11,039 nucleotides of DNA from Deltaproteobacteria bacterium (lineage in GTDB: Bacteria > Desulfobacterota > Binatia > DP-6). The translations under genes and the position numbers were made by a program. Positions within the stretch are counted from its first letter, which is position 1; each line of letters begins with the position of its first letter. The DNA lies in NCBI GenBank assembly GCA_005879245.1, contig VBLA01000096.1, positions 1-11,039 on the forward strand. The letters run 5' to 3'. Positions 7,704 through 11,039 of this stretch are shown here, piece after piece. Below the pieces are notes generated by a model. That model did not search any database and was not told the origin of the DNA. It worked only from the letters and a program-made list of their open reading frames with translations.

Positions 7704-8448
7704 AGACCGCAGACAGAAGCCATGGTACGGGGAGGGGCTGCCCTACCTCCGGGTCGGGCCGCTTCCGGGGCACCTGATCGTCATCGAGGGCACTGACGGC
7801 GTCGGGCGCTCGACCCAGATCGAGCTGCTCCGGCCGTGGCTCGAGCTCGAGGGTCATGCGGTGAGCAACACCGGGTGGACCCGTTCCCCGCTCCTTGCGG
7901 ACACGATCAACGAGGCGAAGGCGGGGCACGAGCTGACGGTCACGACGTTCAGTCTGCTCTATGCCGCGGACTTCGCCGACCGGCTCGAGCACCAGATCCT
8001 ACCGGCGCTCCATGCGGGGTCCATCGTCCTTGCCGACCGGTACATGTACACGGCGTTCGCGCGGAACCGCGTGATGGGGGCCGACCCGGCCTGGACGCGG
8101 CAGGTCTTTGGCTTCGCCCTCGTCCCGGACCTCGTCCTCTACCTCGAGATCGACGTCGAGCACCTCGTCCCGCGCGTGCTCGAAGGGAAGGGCATGGACT
8201 ACTGGGAGTCGGGGATGCACCTCGCGCTCGGCACCGACATCTTCGACTCCTTCGTGCGGTACCAGCGTCGCCTGATCGCGGAATACAACGCGCTCGGCCG
8301 GGAGTTCGGTTTCGTGACGATCGATGCGCGGCGCCCCGTCGATGCGATCCAGAGCGACCTCCGGACCCACGTCGCGATGTACCTTGCGAGTGCGCGCCGC
8401 CGGCGTCGTCCGCAACCGGAGAAGGCGCTCGGCCGGTCGCGCGCCTGA
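7693..8448 (+). CDS. Thymidylate-kinase-like P-loop protein with Arg in place of the Walker A Lys, second of the pair
   Basis: This 251-aa paralog of the preceding kinase has about 20 extra N-terminal residues (MGPEDRRQKPWYGEGLPYLR...) before the fold begins. The P-loop reads EGTDGVGRST (32-41): Arg39 replaces the Lys that normally binds the ATP phosphates. The rest of the fold is well preserved: TTFSLLYAADFADRL, ADRYMYTAF with DRY at 115-117, and DYWESGM (169-175) at the LID position. The region equivalent to the dTMP-recognition segment is TGWTRS (60-65). It may be a weak or non-catalytic partner of the first kinase, a regulatory subunit, or an enzyme that tolerates Arg. The ATG at 7693 is preceded by GGGGAG with a 5-base gap and overlaps the upstream gene by 11 bases. 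The TGA overlaps the next ATG by one base (TGATG). The basic tail (ARRRRRPQPEKALGRSRA) could bind a polyanion, which is speculative. Confidence 0.83.
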   Translation: MGPEDRRQKPWYGEGLPYLRVGPLPGHLIVIEGTDGVGRSTQIELLRPWLELEGHAVSNTGWTRSPLLADTINEAKAGHELTVTTFSLLYAADFADRLEHQILPALHAGSIVLADRYMYTAFARNRVMGADPAWTRQVFGFALVPDLVLYLEIDVEHLVPRVLEGKGMDYWESGMHLALGTDIFDSFVRYQRRLIAEYNALGREFGFVTIDARRPVDAIQSDLRTHVAMYLASARRRRRPQPEKALGRSRA

Positions 8449-9428
8449 TGGCGGAGGTCGCGAAGGCCCGGCGGACCTGGGGGCTCGTGCTCTCGCCGGA
8501 GGATGCTGCTGACGCGGCGGCCCGCGCTGTCGTGCGCCATCACCTGCGCGCGTTCACGGAGTCCGAGGAGCGGGCCCGCGCGGGCGAGGTCGAGCCGATT
8601 CACCAGCTCCGGGTGTCGACGCGGCGCCTGCGCGCGACGCTGCGACTCTTCGAGCCCGTGCTCCCCGTTCGGTTGGCCGGGCACGGACTGGCGGAGCTGG
8701 CCTGGCTCGGGAGCGCCATCGGCCCGGTGCGCGACGCCGACGTGCTCTCCGAGGCGGTGCTGGGGCGAGCGCAGCGGCTCGGTCCTGAGCTCCGGAGCCT
8801 CCTCGGTCCGCTCGGAATCGCCCTCCACGAACGGCGAGTGGCCGCCCACGAGGCCCTCATCCTCGCCCTCGACTCGAGTCGCTGCCGGCGGCTCCTCGAC
8901 CGGCTCGCGGGCTACGCGGTGTCGCCCGCGGCGAGCCGGCGTGGTGCGGTACGCCTCGGGGACATCGCGCCCGACCTCCTCCGGCCGCTCCTCCGCTCCG
9001 TGCTACGGTCCGGCCGCCGCCTGTCCGCCGACTCCTCCCCCGCCTCGTTCCATCGCCTGCGGGTCCGGGTGAAGCGGCTCCGCTACGCCGTCGAGACGCT
9101 CGGGGGCCTGGGCGGCAAGTCGATGCGGAAGCTGCTCCGGCAGCTCGTTCGCTTGCAGGACCTGCTCGGCGAGCATCAGGACGCCGTCACGATCGCTGCC
9201 CGGCTCCGCGCCCTCGCCGAGGAAGCGGGGCTCCCGCGGCCGACCGTCCTCGCCACGGGCGCGCTGGTCCTCGATTTCGTCCGCCGCGGCCGCAAGCTCC
9301 GACGGCGCTTCCCCGAAGCCTGGCAGCGCCTCGACCGGCGACGCCTGCGCGACGGCGTGGCCGCCGAGCTCCGCGCGAGCGCGAGCCGACGGGTGGCACC
9401 GCCGCGACTCCGCGCGACGGGCACATGA
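8448..9428 (+). CDS. CHAD-domain protein (probable polyphosphate-binding)
   Basis: CHAD domains are helical bundles lined with conserved His, Arg and Lys. Members of the family bind inorganic polyphosphate and can localise to polyphosphate granules. The 326-aa protein consists almost entirely of the domain. The first repeat has EPIHQLRVSTRRLRATLRLF (49-68), and the second has FHRLRVRVKRLRYAVETL (201-218), followed by LLGEHQDA near 239-246. These are the two pseudo-symmetric basic helices expected of the family. No membrane segment, signal peptide or fused CYTH domain is present, so it is probably cytosolic. The ATG at 8448 overlaps the kinase stop by one base, and its TGA overlaps the next start by 4 bases. 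The neighbouring exopolyphosphatase supports a polyphosphate role. The C-terminal tail (RASASRRVAPPRLRATGT) is basic and looks disordered. Confidence 0.9.
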   Translation: MAEVAKARRTWGLVLSPEDAADAAARAVVRHHLRAFTESEERARAGEVEPIHQLRVSTRRLRATLRLFEPVLPVRLAGHGLAELAWLGSAIGPVRDADVLSEAVLGRAQRLGPELRSLLGPLGIALHERRVAAHEALILALDSSRCRRLLDRLAGYAVSPAASRRGAVRLGDIAPDLLRPLLRSVLRSGRRLSADSSPASFHRLRVRVKRLRYAVETLGGLGGKSMRKLLRQLVRLQDLLGEHQDAVTIAARLRALAEEAGLPRPTVLATGALVLDFVRRGRKLRRRFPEAWQRLDRRRLRDGVAAELRASASRRVAPPRLRATGT

Positions 9429-9955
9429 TCCTCTACGTCATCCGGCACGGTATCGCCGAGGAGCGCGCGCCGGCCGAGGACGACGGTGCCCGGCGCCTCA
9501 CGCCACGCGGGCGCCAGCGGATACGCGGGGCGGCCGCGGGGCTGCGCGCGATCGGCGTCCGCTTCGACGTCCTTCTCACGAGTCCCCTGGTGCGCGCCGC
9601 CGAGACCGCCACGATCGTGGCGGAAATCTACGGCGGCCAGCCCGTGCCGCGGGAGCTGCCGGCGCTGGCGCAGGGTGCCCCCCCCGCGGAGACGGTGCGC
9701 GCCCTTCAACCCTTTCTTCGCCATGGGCATGTCGGGATCGTCGGCCACGAGCCCGGGCTGAGCGAGGTGGTGGCACTCCTCGTGACCGGCTCTCCGGACG
9801 GCATGGCACTGTCGCTCAAGAAGGGTGGTGTCGTTGCGCTCGAGCTCCGGGGACGCGCACCGCGGACGCACGCGAAGCTCCGCTGGCTCCTTGCCCCCCG
9901 CCACCTCCGGCGGATCGGGCGCGCGGTCCGGAAGCGGCTGCTGCCGGGCGTGTAA
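9425..9955 (+). CDS. sixA: SixA-type phosphohistidine phosphatase (histidine phosphatase family)
   Basis: Members of the short histidine-phosphatase branch remove phosphate from phosphohistidine or small phosphorylated molecules through a phospho-His intermediate. The 176-aa protein has the catalytic RHG motif at residues 7-9 (MILYVIRHGIAEE), with His8 as the nucleophile. The second Arg lies in SPLVRAAETA (Arg57, with Glu60), and the second catalytic His in VGHEPGLSEV (His108). All active-site residues are in place. The start ATG overlaps the CHAD stop as ATGA, so it is translated as the last gene of the five-gene operon. E. coli SixA acts on an Hpt domain or a PTS phosphocarrier. Here the target is unknown and could equally be a phosphorylated component of the phosphate response. 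A hydrophilic basic C-terminus (RRIGRAVRKRLLPGV) extends past the core. Confidence 0.87.
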   Translation: MILYVIRHGIAEERAPAEDDGARRLTPRGRQRIRGAAAGLRAIGVRFDVLLTSPLVRAAETATIVAEIYGGQPVPRELPALAQGAPPAETVRALQPFLRHGHVGIVGHEPGLSEVVALLVTGSPDGMALSLKKGGVVALELRGRAPRTHAKLRWLLAPRHLRRIGRAVRKRLLPGV

Positions 9956-10143
9956 CATCCCCGCAAAGATGTGACAGCGGTCGGTGGACCGTTACCCCCG
10001 TGTGACGGAGCCCGTCGGGCCAACAAAATGTGACAGCCGGGTTACGTTCCGGGGAAGAATTGAGGAAGATCGTCGAGTCCCCGGCGTGGTATTTTGACAG
10101 CAGGCCGAATTTACGACAGAGGGCAGCGCCGGGAGGGGAGACG
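9956..10143 (+). promoter_or_regulatory. Upstream region of the porin gene with repeated GTGACAG-like (Pho-box-like) heptads
   Basis: This 188-base gap before the porin holds no ORF of note. It repeats a motif: GTGACAG at 9971-9977 and 10030-10036, GTGACGG at 10002-10008, TTGACAG at 10094-10100 and ACGACAG at 10113-10119. Two pairs have the 11-bp period of PhoB sites: GTTACCC-N4-GTGACGG (9991-10008) and GTGACAG-N4-GTTACGT (10030-10047). On the opposite strand these read CTGTCAC/GTAAC, like the array before pstS, but the orientation is reversed relative to the porin. Two short GC hairpins (stems 9978-9982/9987-9991 and 10004-10008/10012-10016) lack a T tract, so a terminator is not established. 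A TATTTT at 10090-10095 is a possible -10 without a well-spaced -35. Confidence 0.4.
10131..10140 (+). promoter_or_regulatory. Shine-Dalgarno site of the porin gene
   Basis: A purine-rich GGGAGGGGAG ends 3 bases before the ATG at 10144. It offers GGGAGG at 7-base spacing and supports this ATG as the start, together with the signal peptide that follows. Confidence 0.75.
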
Positions 10144-11039
10144 ATGCGGAAGATCAAGCCGACGGCTCTGGTGACCCTCGGTCTGCTCGCCCTGCCCGCA
10201 ATGGGGCGGGCCGAGGATCCGACCGAGCGGCGGCTGCGCCTGCTCGAGGAGCAGCTCCGGAAGACCCAGGCCGAGATCCAGCAGCTGCGCGACCAGCTAC
10301 AGCAGCAGCGGGCGATCGGTCAGGCGACCCAGAAGCAGGTCGAGCAGACGGCGGAGGAGAGCAAGACCGCTGCGGCCGAGGCCAAGAAGGGGCTCGAGCT
10401 CCCCGACTGGGTGAAGAAGACGACGCTCTTCGGCGATGTGCGTCTCCGCCACGAGGGCTTCTACCACCAGCCCCACAAGAGCGGGCAGGACGTCACGGCG
10501 CGCAATCGGGAGCGGGTGCGTGCCCGCGTCGGCCTGAAGGTGGCGTTCAGCGACGAGCTCTCCGCGACCGTCCGGGTGGCCAGCGGTGATCCCAACAACC
10601 CGGTCTCCACGAACGAGACGCTGACCGGGAACTTCACACGCAAGCACGTCAATCTCGACTGGGCCTTCCTCACCCTCGCTCCAGGCGCGAGCTTCGGGAT
10701 CCGGCCCGGGGCGGTGAGCATCACCGGGGGCAAGTTCCCGAACCCGATCTTCCGCGTCGGCCAGCTCATCTTCGACGATGACCTCTCCCCCGAGGGCGCG
10801 AGCCAAACCCTCTCCCTCCTCGACAAGCCCCGCGGGGGACTCGATCAGGTGAAGGTCCACGCGCTCGAGTGGACGTACAACGAGGTCTCGAACGCGCAGG
10901 ATGGCTGGATGTTCGGCGGGCAGGTGAACCCCAGCGGCCACGTGGGGAACGTGCAGGTGGAGGCCGGTATCGGGCAGTACTGGTGGCTCAACCCCGATCA
11001 GATCGCGCAGGCACTCAACACGAACACGTCGCTCACCAA
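10144..11039 (+). CDS. Putative outer-membrane porin, 3' end outside window
   Basis: This gene is open from the ATG at 10144 to the right edge (298 complete codons), so only the N-terminal part is visible. Residues 1-23 form a signal peptide (MRKIKPTALVTLGLLALPAMGRA) with likely cleavage before EDPTE. Residues about 27-80 form a charged, Gln-rich coiled coil (LLEEQLRKTQAEIQQLRDQL), as found at the periplasmic end of several trimeric or surface-anchored porins. From about residue 87 the LPDWVKKTTLFGDVRLRHEG start and alternating polar/hydrophobic strands (ERVRARVGLKVAF, LSATVRVASGD, PGAVSITGGKFPNP) resemble the beta-barrel of the 'putative porin' family (Porin_5-like). Substrate is unknown. 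The Pho-like heptads upstream and the gene context make phosphate or another anion a reasonable guess, but the OprP-type family itself is not recognised. Confidence 0.75.
   Translation, partial: MRKIKPTALVTLGLLALPAMGRAEDPTERRLRLLEEQLRKTQAEIQQLRDQLQQQRAIGQATQKQVEQTAEESKTAAAEAKKGLELPDWVKKTTLFGDVRLRHEGFYHQPHKSGQDVTARNRERVRARVGLKVAFSDELSATVRVASGDPNNPVSTNETLTGNFTRKHVNLDWAFLTLAPGASFGIRPGAVSITGGKFPNPIFRVGQLIFDDDLSPEGASQTLSLLDKPRGGLDQVKVHALEWTYNEVSNAQDGWMFGGQVNPSGHVGNVQVEAGIGQYWWLNPDQIAQALNTNTSLT

Noticed and set aside
6984..8448. Assignment of the two kinases to polyphosphate kinase 2 (PPK2)
   Set aside because: PPK2 has a different P-loop context and lid motifs. The EG.DG.G(K/R)STQ and DRY patterns are those of the thymidylate-kinase superfamily.
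9978..10016. Two short GC hairpins after sixA as a Rho-independent terminator
   Set aside because: The stems are only 5 bp and neither is followed by a T tract.
10297..10941. A 214-codon minus-strand frame inside the porin region
   Set aside because: It is antisense to a gene with a clear ribosome binding site, signal peptide and coiled coil, and has no recognisable features of its own.

Overview
This is a very GC-rich window with dense coding and start/stop overlaps. It comes from a Gram-negative bacterium: the last gene encodes an outer-membrane porin with a signal peptide, and PstS is a periplasmic-type exported protein. Gene content and the paired kinases would fit a deltaproteobacterium-like or related soil/subsurface lineage, but the taxon cannot be fixed from the sequence alone. 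The overall theme is phosphate: sensing, high-affinity uptake, and probably polyphosphate metabolism.

Layout. Positions 3-1103 (+) hold the 3' part of a PhoR-type sensor kinase that enters from the left edge. It converges, with only 12 bases between the stop codons, on a minus-strand Pst operon running pstS (5285) > pstC > pstA > pstB > phoU (1116). A three-heptad Pho box with 11-bp periodicity (5331-5359) sits just upstream of pstS. Two genes of this operon are broken in the same manner: pstS and pstB each lack roughly 90-105 internal bases relative to their families, and each loss leaves the downstream half in another frame. The pstS gap removes the phosphate-binding Asp loop. The pstB gap removes the stretch between Walker A and the Q-loop. 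pstC, pstA and phoU look intact. Either the operon is truly decayed or the assembly dropped sequence at two places.

Divergent from pstS is a tightly packed plus-strand operon of five genes (5422-9955): a Ppx/GppA exopolyphosphatase with a complete HD domain, two tandem paralogous P-loop kinases of the thymidylate-kinase superfamily, a CHAD-domain protein and a SixA-type histidine phosphatase. Every junction overlaps (4, 11, 1 and 4 bases), so the genes are probably translationally coupled. The kinases lack the usual dTMP-kinase substrate and LID signatures, and the second has Arg in place of the Walker A Lys. With Ppx and the polyphosphate-binding CHAD family beside them, they may form a little-described polyphosphate or phosphate-stress module. 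This is the most interesting candidate system in the window.

After a 188-base intergenic region rich in GTGACAG-like heptads, a putative porin (10144 to the right edge) begins and runs off the window. No tRNA, rRNA, CRISPR, insertion sequence or integrase was seen.
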